From Canna indica (Eukaryota; Streptophyta; Magnoliopsida; Zingiberales; Cannaceae), in the NCBI GenBank assembly GCA_034359265.1, contig CP136897.1, positions 31,483,501 to 31,547,500 of the forward strand: 64,000 bases of DNA. Reading direction: 5' to 3'. Under the pieces are notes generated by a model that was given only the letters and a program-made list of their open reading frames with translations, ran no database searches and had not been told where the DNA came from. This document shows positions 9,873-21,027 of this stretch, piece by piece. Every line of letters starts with the position of its first letter. Position 1 is the first letter of the stretch. Position numbers and translations under genes: made by a program.

Positions 9873-9989
9873 GGTGCAACACGAGGACTTCCCAGGGGAT
9901 CACCCATCCTAGTACTACTCTCGCCCAAGCACGCTTAACTTCGGATTTTTGAAGGGATCCGGTGCGTTAGTGTTGCTATGATCGCACCC
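9873..9989 (-). rRNA. 5S rRNA: 5S rRNA gene, copy 22, donor-like haplotype
   Basis: Full length; C91U, C44A, G41A, A37U, G17A, C14G. The five changes from 44 to 14 and the following flank (gacagctcag, cgtcccttcg) reappear in copies 137 and 140. Confidence 0.9.
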
Positions 9990-10357
9990 ATCATGCACTT
10001 CTGATCGTCGGCTAATAAGGGTGAGCGTCCGAGGGACAGCTCAGGGTCATTTTCTTCGTCCCTTCGCGCGCCTTTCAGCGCCACGTGAAAAGCTGAAATC
10101 GGACAATAATGCACGGAGTTACGACCGTTTTAAACGAAAAAGAATAATTGAAATGTTATTTTTCTTATTTATTTACAAATTTTAATTTTTCGCGTCGGTT
10201 GGTCGATCGAGCCGGCCGTAGAGGTTGCGGCGGGCCCCGCGCGGGCGATCGACAGCCAAGATTTATTGTGACGACGTCGTCCGTCCTTAACGTTTGGTTA
10301 GAAAGATTGGTAAAAAAAATAATCTCGTCGTGCAATCAAATAGGTAGTAAAAAAACA

Positions 10358-10474
10358 AGTGCAACACGAGGACTTCCCAAGGGGTCACCCATCCTAGTAC
10401 CACTCTCGCGCAAGCACGCTTAACTTTGGAGTTCTGATGGGATCCGGTGCGTTAGTGCTAGTATGATCGCACCC
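10358..10474 (-). rRNA. 5S rRNA: 5S rRNA gene, copy 23
   Basis: Full length; C117U, C95U, A74G, G65C, G48A, C15U. T run interrupted near the gene (TTGTTTTT). Confidence 0.88.
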
Positions 10475-10842
10475 GTCATGCACTTCTGATCGTCGGCTAA
10501 TAAGGGTGAGCGTCCGAGGGACAACTCGGGGTCATTTTCTTCGTCTCTTCGCGTGCCTTTCACCGCCACGTGAAAAGTTGAAATCGGACAATAATGCACG
10601 GAGTTACGCCCGTTTTAAATGAAAAATAATAATTAGAATGTTATTTTTCTTATTTATTTACAAATTTTAATTTTTCGGGTCGGTTGGTCGATCGAGCCGA
10701 CAGTAGAGGTTGCGGCGAGCCCCGCGCGGGCGATCGACAGCCAAGATTTATGGCGACGACGTCGTCCGTCCTTAACGTTTGGTTAGAAAAATTGGTAAAC
10801 AAAATGATCTCGTCGTGCAATCAAATAGGTAGTAAAAAAAAA

Positions 10843-10959
10843 GGTGCAACACGAGGACTTCCCAAGGGGTCACCCATCCTACTACCACTCTCGCGCAAGC
10901 CTGCTTAACTTCGGAGTTCTGATGGGATCCGGTGCGTTAGTGCTAGTATGATCGCACCC
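10843..10959 (-). rRNA. 5S rRNA: 5S rRNA gene, copy 24
   Basis: Full length; C95U, C78G, A74G, G65C, U59G, G58A, C15U. Two changes lie in the A box. Confidence 0.88.
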
Positions 10960-11327
10960 GTCATGCACTTCTGATCGTCGGCTAATAAGGGTGAGCGTCC
11001 GAGGGACAACTCCGGGTCATTTTCTTCGTCTCTTCGCGTGCCTTTCAACGCCACGTAAAAAGCTGAAATCGGACAATAATGCACGGAGTTACGCCCGTTT
11101 TAAACGAAAAATAATAATTGAAATGTTATTTTTCTTATTTATTTACAAATTTTAATTTTTCGGGTCGGTTGATCGATCGAGCCGGCCGTAGAGGTTGCGG
11201 CGGGCCCCGCGCGGGCCATCGACAGCCAAGATTTATGGCGACGACGTCGTCCGTCCTTAACGTTTGGTTAGAAAGATTGGTAAAAAAAATAATCTCATCG
11301 TGCAATCAAATAGGTAGTAAAAAAACA

Positions 11328-11444
11328 AGTGCAACACGCGGACTTCCCAAGGGGTCACCCATCCTACTACCACTCTCGCGCAAGCCTGCTTAACTTCGGA
11401 GTTCTGATGGGATCCGGTGCGTTAGTGCTAGTATGATCGCACCC
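11328..11444 (-). rRNA. 5S rRNA: 5S rRNA gene, copy 25
   Basis: Full length; copy 24 changes plus C117U and U106G. Confidence 0.88.
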
Positions 11445-11812
11445 GTCATGCACTTCTGATCGTCGGCTAATAAGGGTGAGCGTCCGAGGGACAACTCGGG
11501 GTCATTTTCTTCGTCTCTTCGCGTGCCTTTCAACGCCACGTAAAAAGCTGAAATCGGACAATAATGAACGGAGTTACGCCCTTTTAAAACGAAAAATAAT
11601 AATTGAAATGTTATTTTACTTATTTATTTACAAATTTTAATTTTTCGGGTTGGTTGGTCGATCGAGCCGGCCGTAGAGGTTGCGGCGGGCCCCGCGCGGG
11701 CGATCGACAGCCAAGATTTATGGCGACGACGTCGTCCGTCCTTAACGTTTGGTTAGAAAGATCAGTAAAAAAAATGATCTCATCGTGCAATCAAATTGGT
11801 AGTAAAAAAAAA

Positions 11813-11929
11813 GGTGCAACGCGAGGACTTCCCAAGGGGTCACCCATCCTAGTACTACTCTCGCCCAAGCACGATTAACTTCAGAGTTCTGATGGGATCC
11901 GGTGCGTTAGTGCTGGTATAATCGCACCC
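11813..11929 (-). rRNA. 5S rRNA: 5S rRNA gene, copy 26
   Basis: Full length; U109C, C95U, G56U (A box), C47U, C10U. Confidence 0.89.
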
Positions 11930-12287
11930 AATATTCACTTCTGATCGTCGGCTAATAAGGGTGAGCGTCCGAGGGACAGCTCGGGGTCATTTTCTTCGTC
12001 TCTTCGCGCGCCTTTCAGCGCCACGTGAAAAGCTGAAATCGGACAATAATGCACCGAGTTACGCACATTTTAAACGAAAAATAATAATTGAAATGTTACT
12101 TTTCTTATTTATTTACAAATTTTAATTTTTGGGATCGGTTGGTCGATCGAGCCGGCCATAGAGGTTGCGGCGGGCGATCGACAGCCAAATTTTATGGCGA
12201 CGACGTCGTCCGTCCTTAACGTTTGGTTAGAAAGATTAGTAAAAAAAATGATCTCGTCGTGCAATCAAATAGGTAGTAAAAAACAAA

Positions 12288-12404
12288 GATGCAACACGAG
12301 AACTTCCCAGGGGGTCACGCATCCTAGTACTACTCTCGCCCAAACACGCTTAACTTCGGAGTTCTGATGGGATCCGGTGCGTTAGTGGTGGTATAATCGC
12401 ACCC
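12288..12404 (-). rRNA. 5S rRNA: 5S rRNA gene, copy 27
   Basis: Full length; C116U, C104U, G86C, C61U, G17C, C10U. T run broken. Its 3' spacer lacks part of the GC-rich block (gcggcgggcgatcg). Confidence 0.88.
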
Positions 12405-12772
12405 GTCATGCACTTCTGATCGTCGGCTAATAAGGGTGAGCGTCCGAGGGACAGCTCGGGGTCATTTTCTTCGTCTCTTCGCGCGCCTTTCAGCGCCACG
12501 TGAAAAGCTGAAATCGGACAATAATGCACCGAGTTACGCACATTTTAAACGAAAAATAATAATTGAAATGTTACTTTTCTTATTTATTTACAAATTTTAA
12601 TTTTTGGGATCGGTTGGTCGATCGAGCCGGCCGTAGAGGTTGCGGCGGGCCCCGCGCGGGCGATCGACAGCCAAGATTTATGGCGACGACATCGTCCGTC
12701 CTTAACGTTTGGTTAGAAAGATTGGAAAAAAAAATGATCTCGGCGTGCAATCAAATAGGTAGTAAAAAAACA

Positions 12773-12889
12773 AGTGCAACACGAGGACTTCCCAGGGGGT
12801 CACCGATCCTAGTACTACTCTCGCCCAAGCACGCTTAACTTCGGAGTTCTGATGGGATCCATTGCATTAGTGCTGGTATGATCGCACCC
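12773..12889 (-). rRNA. 5S rRNA: 5S rRNA gene, copy 28
   Basis: Full length; C117U, G85C, C29U, C28A, C24U. Upstream flank is family I while the spacers around it are family II. Confidence 0.88.
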
Positions 12890-13257
12890 GTCATGCACTT
12901 CTGATCGTCGGCTAATAAGGGTGAGCGTCCGAGGGATAGCTCGGGGTCATTTTCTTCGTCTCTTCGCGCGCCTTTTAGCGCCACGTGAAAAGCTGAAATC
13001 GGACAATAATGCACGGAGTTACGCCCGTTTTAAACGAAAAATAATAATTGAAATGTTATTTTTCTTATTTATTTACTAATTTTAATTTTTCGGGTCGGTT
13101 GGTAGATCGAGCCGGCCGTAAAGGTTGCGGCGGGCCCCGCGCGGGCGATCGACAGCCAAATTTTATGGCGACGATGTCGTCCGTACTTAACGTTTGGTTA
13201 GAAAGATTGGTAAAAAAAATGATCTCGTCGTGCAATCAAGTAGGTAGTAAAAAAAAA

Positions 13258-13365
13258 GGTGCAACACGAGGACTTCCCAGGGGGTCACCCATCCTAGTAC
13301 TACTCACACCCAAGCACGCTTAACTTCTGAGTTCTGATGGGATCCGGTGCGTTAGTGCTAGTATG
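13258..13365 (-). pseudogene. 5'-truncated 5S gene, copy 29 (class S2)
   Basis: The gene ends at RNA 10 like class S1, but the ATG is joined to a different ATG, the one in atggcgac further down the spacer, so promoter, AT-rich and GC-rich blocks are all missing (unit 198 bp). Changes A69U, C67U, C47A, C15U. Confidence 0.86.
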
Positions 13366-13455
13366 GCGACAACGTCATGCGTCCTTAATGTTTGGTTAGA
13401 AAGATTGGTAAAAAAAATGATGCCGTCGTGCAACCAAATACGTAGTAAAAAAAAA

Positions 13456-13572
13456 GGTGCAACACGAGGACTTTCCAGGCGGTCACCCATCCTAGTACAA
13501 CTCTCTCCCAAGCACGCTTAACTTCGGAGTTCTGAAGGGATCCGGTGCGTTAGTGCTGGTATGATCGAGCCC
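13456..13572 (-). rRNA. 5S rRNA: 5S rRNA gene, copy 30
   Basis: Full length; G99A, C93G, A74U, C67A, A37U, G5U, U4C. Similar to copy 42. Upstream flank reads aaggttttgc instead of aagggtgagc. Confidence 0.87.
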
Positions 13573-13940
13573 GTCATGCACTTCTGATCGTCGGCTAATA
13601 AGGTTTTGCATCCGAGGGACAGCTCGGGGTCGTTTTCTTCATCTCTTCGCGCGCCTTTCAGCGCCACGTGAAAAGCTGAAATCGGACAATAATGCACGGA
13701 ATTACGCCCGTTTTAAACGAAAAATAATAATTGAAATGTTATTTTTCTTATTTATTTACAAATTTTCATTTTTCGGGTCGGTTGGTCGATCGAGCCGGCC
13801 GTAGAGGTTGCGGCGGGCCCCGCGCGGGCGAACGACAACCAAACTTTATGGCGACGACGTCGTCCGTCCTTAACGTTTGGTTAGAAAGATTGGTAAAAAA
13901 AATGATGTCGTCGTGCAATCAAGTAGGTAGTAAAAAAAAA

Positions 13941-14057
13941 GGTGCAACACAAGGACTTCCCAGGGGGTCACCCATCCTAGTACTACTCTCGCCCTAGCAT
14001 GCTTAACTTCGGAGTTCTGATGGGATCCGATGCGTTAGTGCTAGTATGATCGCACCT
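13941..14057 (-). rRNA. 5S rRNA: 5S rRNA gene, copy 31
   Basis: Full length; C107U, U63A, G58A, C28U, C15U, G1A. Confidence 0.88.
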
Positions 14058-14426
14058 GATATGCACTTCTGATTGTCGGCTAATAAGGGTGAGCATCCGA
14101 GGGAGAGTTCGGGGGTCATTTTCTTCGTCTCTTCACGCGCCTTTCAGCGCCACGTGAAAAGCTGAAATCGGACAATAATGCACGGAGTTACACCCGTTTT
14201 AAACGAAAAATAATAATTGAAATGTTATTTTTCTTATTTATTTACAAATTTTAATTTTTCGGGTCGGTTGGTCGATTGAGCCGGCCGTAGAGGTCGGGGC
14301 GGGCCCCGCGCGGGCGATCGACAGCCAAATTTTATGGCGACGACATCGTCCGTCCATAACATTTGGTTAGAAAGATTGGTAAAAAAAATGATCTCGTCGT
14401 GCAATCACATAGGTAGTAAAAAAATA

Positions 14427-14543
14427 AGTGCAACACGAGGACTTCCCAGGGGGTAACCCATCCTAGTACTACTCTCGCCCAAGCACGCTTAACTTCGGAG
14501 TTCTGATGGGATCCGGTGCGTTAGTGCTGTTATGATCGCACCC
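14427..14543 (-). rRNA. 5S rRNA: 5S rRNA gene, copy 32
   Basis: Full length; C117U, G89U in the C box, C14A. T run broken by one A. Confidence 0.89.
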
Positions 14544-14912
14544 GTCATGCACTTCTGATTGTCGGCTAATAAGGGTGAGCGTCCGAGGGATAGCTCGGGG
14601 TCATTTTCTTCGTCTCTTCGCGCGCCTTTCAGCCCCACGTAAAAAGCTGAAATCGGACAATAATGCACGGAGTTACGCCCGTTTTAAACGAAAAATAATT
14701 ATTGAAATGTTATTTTTCTTATTTATTTAAAAATTTTAATTTTTCGGGTCGGTTGGTCGATAGAGCCGGCCGTAGAGGTTGCGGCGGGCCCCGTGCGGGC
14801 GATCGACAACCAAATTTTATGGCGACGACGTCGTCCGTCCTTAACGTTTGGTTAGAAAGATTGGTAAAAAAAAATGATGTCGTCGTGCAATCAAATATGT
14901 AGTAAAAAAAAA

Positions 14913-15018
14913 GGTGCAACGAGGTCTTCCCAGGGGGTCACCCATCCTAGTACTACTCTCGCCCAAGCATGCTTAACTTCAGAGTTCTGGTGGGATCCGG
15001 TGCGTTAGTGCTAGTATG
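14913..15018 (-). pseudogene. 5'-truncated 5S gene, copy 33 (class S2)
   Basis: S2 junction to atggcgac, plus a 2-nt deletion near RNA 108-109; U103A, G58A, C47U, U38C, C15U. Unit 195 bp. Confidence 0.86.
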
Positions 15019-15107
15019 GCGACGACGTCATCCGTCCTTAATGTTTGGTTAGAAAGATTGATAAAAAAATGATCTCGTCGTGCAATCAAATACGTAGTAA
15101 AAAAAAA

Positions 15108-15224
15108 GGTGCAACACGAGGACTCTCCAGGCGGTCACCCATCCTAGTACTACTCTCTCCCAAGTACGCTTAACTTCGGAGTTCTGATTGGATCCTGTGC
15201 ATTAGTGCTGGTATGATCGCACCC
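15108..15224 (-). rRNA. 5S rRNA: 5S rRNA gene, copy 34
   Basis: Full length; A100G, G99A, C93G, C67A, G60A, C36A, C29A, C24U. Confidence 0.87.
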
Positions 15225-15592
15225 GTCGTGCACTTCTGATCTTCGGCTAATAAGGGTGAGCGTCCGAGGGATAGCTCGGGGTCATTTTCTTCGTCTCTTC
15301 GCGCGCCTTTTAGCGCTACGTGAAAAGCTGAAATCAGACAATAATGCACGGAGTTACGCCCGTTTTAAACGAAAAATAATAACTAAAATGTTATTTTTCT
15401 TATTTATTTACAAATTTTAATTTTTCGGGTTAGTTGGTCGATCGAGCCGGCCGTAGAGGTTGCGGCGGGCCCCGCGCGGGCGATCGACAGCCAAATTTTA
15501 TGGCGACGAAGTCGTCCGTCCTTAACATTTCGTTAGAAAGATTGGTAAAAAAAATGATCTCGTTGTGCAATCAAATAGGTAGTAAAAAAACA

Positions 15593-15709
15593 AGTGCAAC
15601 ACGAGTACTTCCCTGGGGGTCACCCATCCTAGTAGTACTCTTGCCCAAGCACGCTTAACTTCGGAGTTCTGATGGGATCCGGTGCGTTACTGCTATTATG
15701 ACTCCACCC
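15593..15709 (-). rRNA. 5S rRNA: 5S rRNA gene, copy 35, heavily changed
   Basis: Full length; C117U, C104A, U96A, G75C, G68A, C20G, C15U, C14A, A8G, G7A, C6G. Shares most of these with copy 43. Helix I pairing is probably damaged. Confidence 0.86.
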
Positions 15710-16078
15710 GTCATGCACTTCTGATCGTCGGCTAATAAGGGTGAGCGACCGAGGGACAGCTCGGGGTCATTTTCTTCGTTTCTTCCCGCGCCTTTCAGCG
15801 CCACGTGAAAAGCTGAAATCGGACAATAATGCACGGAGTTACGCCCGTTTTAAACGAAAAATAATAACTGAAATGTTATTTTTCTTATTTATTTACAAAT
15901 TTTAATTTTTCGGGTTAGTTGGTCGATCGAGCCGGCCGTAGAGGTTTCGGCGGGCCCACGCGCGGGCGATCGACAGCCAAGATTTATGGCGACGAAGTCG
16001 TCCGTCCTTAACATTTCGTTAGAAAGATTGGTAAAAAAAATGATCTCGTCGTGCAATCAAATAGGTAGTAAAAAAAAA

Positions 16079-16186
16079 GGTGCAACACGAGGACTTCCCA
16101 GGGGGTCACCCATCCTAGTACTACTCTCGCCCAAGCATGCTTAACTTCGGAGTTCTGATGGGATCCGGTGCGTTAGTGCTAGTATG
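16079..16186 (-). pseudogene. 5'-truncated 5S gene, copy 36 (class S2)
   Basis: S2 junction; G58A, C15U. Followed 197 bp on by the gene remnant 37. Confidence 0.86.
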
Positions 16187-16275
16187 GCGACGACGTCATC
16201 CGTCCTTAATGTTTGGTTAGAAAGATTGATAAAAAAATGATCTCGTCGTGCAATCAAATACGTAGTAAAAAAAAA

Positions 16276-16288
16276 GGTGCAACACGAG
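16276..16288 (-). pseudogene. 5S remnant 37: 13 nt of the 3' end only
   Basis: After the normal A run only ggtgcaacacgag is left, joined directly to the upstream flank (gtgcgcttctgatc). About 104 bp of gene are gone; promoter flank and T run now touch. Confidence 0.85.
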
Positions 16289-16653
16289 GTGCGCTTCTGA
16301 TCTTCGGCTAATAAGGGTGAGCGTCCGAGGGATAGCTCGGGGTCATTTTCTTCGTCTCTTCGCGCGCCTTTTAGCGCTACGTGAAAAGCTGAAATCAGAC
16401 AATAATGCACGGAGTTACGCCCGTTTTACACGAAAAATAATAACTAAAATGTTATTTTTCTTATTTATTTACAAATTTTAATTTTTCGGGTTTGTTGGTC
16501 GATCGAGCCGGCCGTAGAGGTTGCGGCGGGCCCCGCGCGGGCGATCGACAACCAAATTTTATGGCGACGACGTCGTCCGTCCTTAACGTTTCGTTAGAAA
16601 GATTGGTAAAAAAAATGATCTCGTTGTGCAATCAAATAGGTAGTAAAAAAAAG

Positions 16654-16770
16654 GGTGCAACACGAGGACTTCCCTAGGGGTCACCCATCCTAGTACTACT
16701 CTCGCCCAAGCACGCTTAACTTCGAAGTTTTTATGGGATCCGGTGCGTTAGTGCTGGTATGATCGCAACC
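16654..16770 (-). rRNA. 5S rRNA: 5S rRNA gene, copy 38
   Basis: Full length; U96A, C95U, C46U, G41A, C39A, G3U. An extra G at 16653 restores a GCACCC 3' end like canonical plant 5S. Confidence 0.88.
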
Positions 16771-17139
16771 GTCATGCACTTCTGATCGTCGGCTAATATG
16801 GGTGAGCGTCCGAGGGACAGCTTGGGGTCATTTTCTTCGTCTCTTCGCGCGCCTTTCAGCGCCACGTGAAAAGCTGAAATCGGACAATAATGCACGGAGT
16901 TACGCCCGTTTTAAACGAAAAATAATAACTGAAATGTTATTTTTCTTATTTATTTACAAATTTTAATTTTTCGGGTTAGTTGGTCGATCGAGCCGGCCGT
17001 AGAGGTTGCGGCGGGCACCGCGCGGGCGATCGACAGCCAAGATTTACGGCGACGACGTTGTCCGTCCTTAATGTTTCGTTAGAAAGATTGGTAAAAAAAA
17101 TGAACTCGTCGTGAAATCAAATAGGTAGTAAAAAAAAAA

Positions 17140-17246
17140 GGTACAACACGAGGACTTCCAGGGGGTCACCCATCCTAGTACTACTCTCGCCCAAGCACGC
17201 TTAACTTCAAAGTTCTGATGGGATCTGGTGCGTTAGTGCTGGTATG
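17140..17246 (-). pseudogene. 5'-truncated 5S gene, copy 39 (S1 junction, C35 kept)
   Basis: Same ATG junction as copy 6 without the G51U/C35U marks; 1-nt deletion near RNA 97-99, C114U, C47U, C46U, G30A. The joined spacer reads cttattttttta. Confidence 0.86.
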
Positions 17247-17448
17247 TTATTTTTCTTATTTTTTTACAAATTTTAATTTTTCGGGTCGGTTGGTCGATCG
17301 AGCCGGCCGTAGAGGTTGCGGCGGGCCTAGCGCAAGCGATCGACAGCCAAGATTTATGACGACGACGTCGTCCGTCCTTAACGTTTGGTTAGAAAGATTG
17401 GTAAAAAAAATGATCTCGTCGTGCAATTAAATAGGTAGTAAAAAAAAA

Positions 17449-17565
17449 GGTGCAACGCGAGGACTTCCCAAGGGGTCACCCATCCAAGTACTACTCTCGC
17501 GCAAGCACCCTTAACTTCGGAGTTCTGATGGGATCCAGTGCGTTAGTGCTGGTATTATCATACCC
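17449..17565 (-). rRNA. 5S rRNA: 5S rRNA gene, copy 40
   Basis: Full length; U109C, C95U, A80U, G65C, C57G, C29U, C10A, C6U, G5A. Sister of copy 49. Confidence 0.87.
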
Positions 17566-17657
17566 GATATGCACTTCTGATCGTCGGCTAATAAGGGTGA
17601 GCGTCCGAGGGAGAGTTCGGGGGCATTTTCTTCGTCTCTTTGCGCGCCTTTCAGCGC

Positions 17658-17708
17658 CACGCTTAACTTCTGAGTTCTGATGGGATCTGGTGCGTTAGTG
17701 CTAGTATG
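17658..17708 (-). pseudogene. 5S fragment 41, truncated at both ends
   Basis: Only RNA positions about 10-60 remain. On one side cacg of the upstream flank (gcgccacg) is fused to cacg inside the gene; on the other the gene shows the class S2 join to atggcgac. C box and terminator are lost. Confidence 0.85.
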
Positions 17709-17798
17709 GCGACGACGTCATCCGTCCTTAATGTTTGGTTATAAAGATTGGTAAAAAAAATGATGTCGTCGTGCAATCAAATACGTAGTAAAAAAAAA

Positions 17799-17915
17799 GG
17801 TGCAACACGAGGACTTTCCAGGCAGTCACCCATCCTAGTACTACTCTCTCCCAAGCACGCTTAACTTCGGAGTTCTGAAGGGATCCGGTGCGTTAGTGCT
17901 GGTATGATCGAACCC
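17799..17915 (-). rRNA. 5S rRNA: 5S rRNA gene, copy 42
   Basis: Full length; G99A, C93G, C92U, C67A, A37U, G5U. Upstream flank shares aaggttttgc with copy 30. Confidence 0.88.
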
Positions 17916-18283
17916 GTCATGCACTTCTGATCGTCGGCTAATAAGGTTTTGCGTCCGAGGGACAGCTCGGGGTCGTTTTCTTCGTCTCTTTGCGCGCCTT
18001 TCAGCGCCACGTGAAAAATTGAAATCGGACAATATTGCACGGAGTTACGACCGTTTTAAATGAAAAATAATAATTGAAATGTTATTTTTCTTATTTATTT
18101 ACAAATTTTAATTTTTCGCGTCGGTTGGTCGATCGAGCCGGCCGTAGAGGTTGCGGCGGGCCCCGCGCGGGCGATCGACAGCCAAATTTTATGGCGACGA
18201 CGTCGTCCGTCCTTAATGTTTGGTTAGAAAGATTGGTAAAAAAAATGATCTCGTCGTGCAATCAAATAGGTAGTAAAAAAACA

Positions 18284-18400
18284 AGTGCAACAAGAGTACT
18301 TCCCTGGGGGTCACCCATCCTAGTAGTACTCTCGCCCAAGCACGCTTAACTTCGGAGTTCTAATGGGATCCGGTGCGTTACTGCTGTTATGATTCCACCC
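18284..18400 (-). rRNA. 5S rRNA: 5S rRNA gene, copy 43
   Basis: Full length; C117U, G108U, C104A, U96A, G75C, C39U, C20G, C14A, G7A, C6G. Sister of copy 35. Confidence 0.86.
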
Positions 18401-18768
18401 GTCATGCACTTCTGATCGTCGGCTAATAAGGGTGAGCGACCGAGGGACAGCTCGGGGTCATTTTCTTCGTCTCTTCGCGCGCCTTTCAGCGCCACGTGAA
18501 AAATTGAAATCGGACAATAATGCACGGAGTTACGACCGTTTTAAACGAAAAATAATAATTGAAATGTTATTTTTCTTATTTATTTACAAATTTTAATTTT
18601 TCGCGTCGGTTGGTCGATCGAGCCGGCCGTAGAGGTTGCGGCGGGCCCCGCACGGGCGATCGACAGCCAAATTTTATGGCGACGACGTCGTCCGTCCTTA
18701 ACGTTTCGTTAGAAAGATTGGTAAAAAAAATGATCTCGTTGTGCAATCAAATAGGTAGTAAAAAAAAG

Positions 18769-18885
18769 GGTGCAACACGAGGACTTCCCTAGGGGTCACC
18801 CATCCTAGTACTACTCTCGCCCAAGCACGCTTAACTTCGAAGTTCTTATGGGATCCGGTGCGTTAGTGCTGGTATGATCACACCC
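18769..18885 (-). rRNA. 5S rRNA: 5S rRNA gene, copy 44
   Basis: Full length, extra G at 18768 as in copy 38; U96A, C95U, C46U, C39A, C6U. Confidence 0.88.
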
Positions 18886-19254
18886 GTCATGCACTTCTGA
18901 TCGTCGGCTAATATGGGTAAGCTTCCGAGGGACAGCTCGGGGTCATTTTCTTCGTCTCTTCGCGCGCCTTTCAGCGCCACGTGAAAAGCTGAAATCGGAC
19001 AATAATGCACGGAGTTACGCCCGTTTTAAAAGAAAAATAATAACTGAAATGTTATTTTTCTTATTTATTTACAAATTTTAATTTTTCGGGTTAGTTGGTC
19101 GATCGAGCCGGCCGTAGAGGTTGCGGCGGGCCCCGCGCGGGCGATCGACAGCCAAGATTTACGGCGACGACGTCGTCCGTCCTTAATGTTTCGTTAGAAA
19201 GATTGGTAAAAAAAATGAACTCGTCGTGAAATCAAATAGGTAGTAAAAAAAAAA

Positions 19255-19370
19255 GGTACAACACGAGGACTTCCAGGGGGTCACCCATCCTAGTACTACT
19301 CTTGCCCAAGCACGCTTAACTTCGGAGTTCTGATGGGATCCAGTGCATTAGTTCTGGTATGATCACACCC
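19255..19370 (-). rRNA. 5S rRNA: 5S rRNA gene, copy 45, 1-nt deletion
   Basis: 116 nt; one base lost near RNA 97-99, C114U, G68A, C29U, C24U, C18A, C6U. Confidence 0.87.
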
Positions 19371-19513
19371 ATCATGCAGTTCTGATCGTCGGCTAATAAG
19401 GGTGAGCGTCCGAGGGACAGCTCGGGGTCATTTTCTTCGTCTCTTCGCGCGCCTTTCAGCGCCACGTGAAAAGCGGAAATCGGACAATAATGCACGGAGT
19501 TACGCCCGTTTTT

Positions 19514-19528
19514 GGTATGATCGCACCC
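19514..19528 (-). pseudogene. Gene-less promoter unit P1 (15 nt of 5S 5' end)
   Basis: Between copies 45 and 46 the flank runs to cgttttt and then restarts at ggtatgatcgcaccc, followed by a complete upstream flank. Only RNA 1-15 of a gene is present under a complete upstream promoter. This partial unit of about 158 bp explains the 643-bp spacing. Confidence 0.83.
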
Positions 19529-19897
19529 GTCATGCACTTCTGATCGTCGGCTAATAAGGGTGAGCGTCTGAGGGATAGCTCGGGGTCATTTTCTTTGTCT
19601 CTTCGCGCGCCTTTTAGCGCCACGTGAAAAGCTGAAATCGAACAATAATGCACGGAGTTACGCCCGTTTTAAACGAAAAATAATAATTGAAATGTTATTT
19701 TTCTTATTTATTTACAAATTTTAATTTTTCGGGTCGGTTGGTCGATCGAGCCGGCCGTAGAGGTTGCGGCTGGCCCCGCGCGGGCGATCGACAGCCAAAT
19801 TTTATGTCGACGACGTCGTTCGTCCTTAACGTTTGGTTAGAAAGATTGGTAAAAAAAATGATCTCGTCGTGCAATCAAATAGGTAGTAAACAAAAAA

Positions 19898-20014
19898 GGT
19901 GCAACACGAGGACTTCCCAGGGGGTCACCCATCCTAGTACTACTCTCGCCCAAGCACACTTAACTTCGGAGTTCTGATGGGATCTGATGCGTTAGTGCTG
20001 GTATGATCGCAACC
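19898..20014 (-). rRNA. 5S rRNA: 5S rRNA gene, copy 46
   Basis: Full length; C57U, G30A, C28U, G3U. T run split (TTTTTTGTTT). Spacer is family I inside the family II region. Confidence 0.89.
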
Positions 20015-20157
20015 GTTATGCACTTCTGATCGTCGGCTAATAAGGGTGAGCATCCGTGGGATAGCTCGGGGTCATTTTCTTCGTCTCTTCGCGCGCCTTT
20101 TAGCGCCACGTGAAAAGCTGAAATCGGACAATAATGCAAGGAGTTACGCCCGTTTTT

Positions 20158-20172
20158 GGTATGATCGCACCC
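20158..20172 (-). pseudogene. Gene-less promoter unit P2 (15 nt of 5S 5' end)
   Basis: Same junction as P1, 644 bp away, so one event was duplicated with a neighbouring gene. Confidence 0.83.
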
Positions 20173-20540
20173 GTCATGCACTTCTGATCGTCCGCTAATA
20201 AGGGTGAGCGTCCGAGGGATAGCTCGGGGTCATTTTCTTCGTCTCTTCGCGCGCCTTTTAGCGCCACGTGAAAAGCTGAAATCGGACAATAATGCACGGA
20301 GTTACGCCCGTTTTAAACGAAAAATAATAATTGAAATGTTATTTTTCTTATTTATTTACAAATTTTAATTTTTCGGGTCGGTTGGTCGATCGAGACGGCC
20401 GTAGAGGTTGCGGCGGGCCCCGCGCGGGCGATCGACAGTCAAATTTTATGTCGACGACGTCGTCCGTCCTTAACGTTTGGTTAGAAAGATTGGTAAAAAA
20501 AATGATCTCGTCGTGCAATCAAATAGGTAGTAAAAAAAAA

Positions 20541-20657
20541 GGTGCAACACGAGGACTTCCCAGGGGTTCACCCATCCTAGTACTACTCTCGCCCAAGCAC
20601 GCTTAACTTCGGAGTTTTGATGGGATCCGGTGCGTTAGTGCTGATATGATCGCACCC
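20541..20657 (-). rRNA. 5S rRNA: 5S rRNA gene, copy 47
   Basis: Full length; C91A, G41A, C14U. Confidence 0.91.
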
Positions 20658-21027
20658 GTCATGCACTTCTGATCGTCGGCTAATAAGCGTGAGCGTCCGA
20701 GGGATAGCTCGGGGTCATTTTCTTCGTCTCTTCGCGCGCCTTTTAGCGCCACGTGAAAAGCTGAAATCGGACAATAATGCACAGAGTTACGCCCGTTTTA
20801 AACGAAAAATAATAATTGAAATGTTATTTTTCTTATTTATTTACAAATTTTAATTTTTCGGGTTAGTTGGACGATCGAGCCGGCCGTATAGGTTGCGGCG
20901 GGCCCCGCGCGGGCGATCGACAGCCAAGATTTATGGCAACGACGTCGTCCGTCCTTAACGTTTGGTTAGAAAGATTGGTAAAAAAAATGATCTCGCCGTG
21001 AAATCAAATAGGTAGTAAAAAAAAAAA

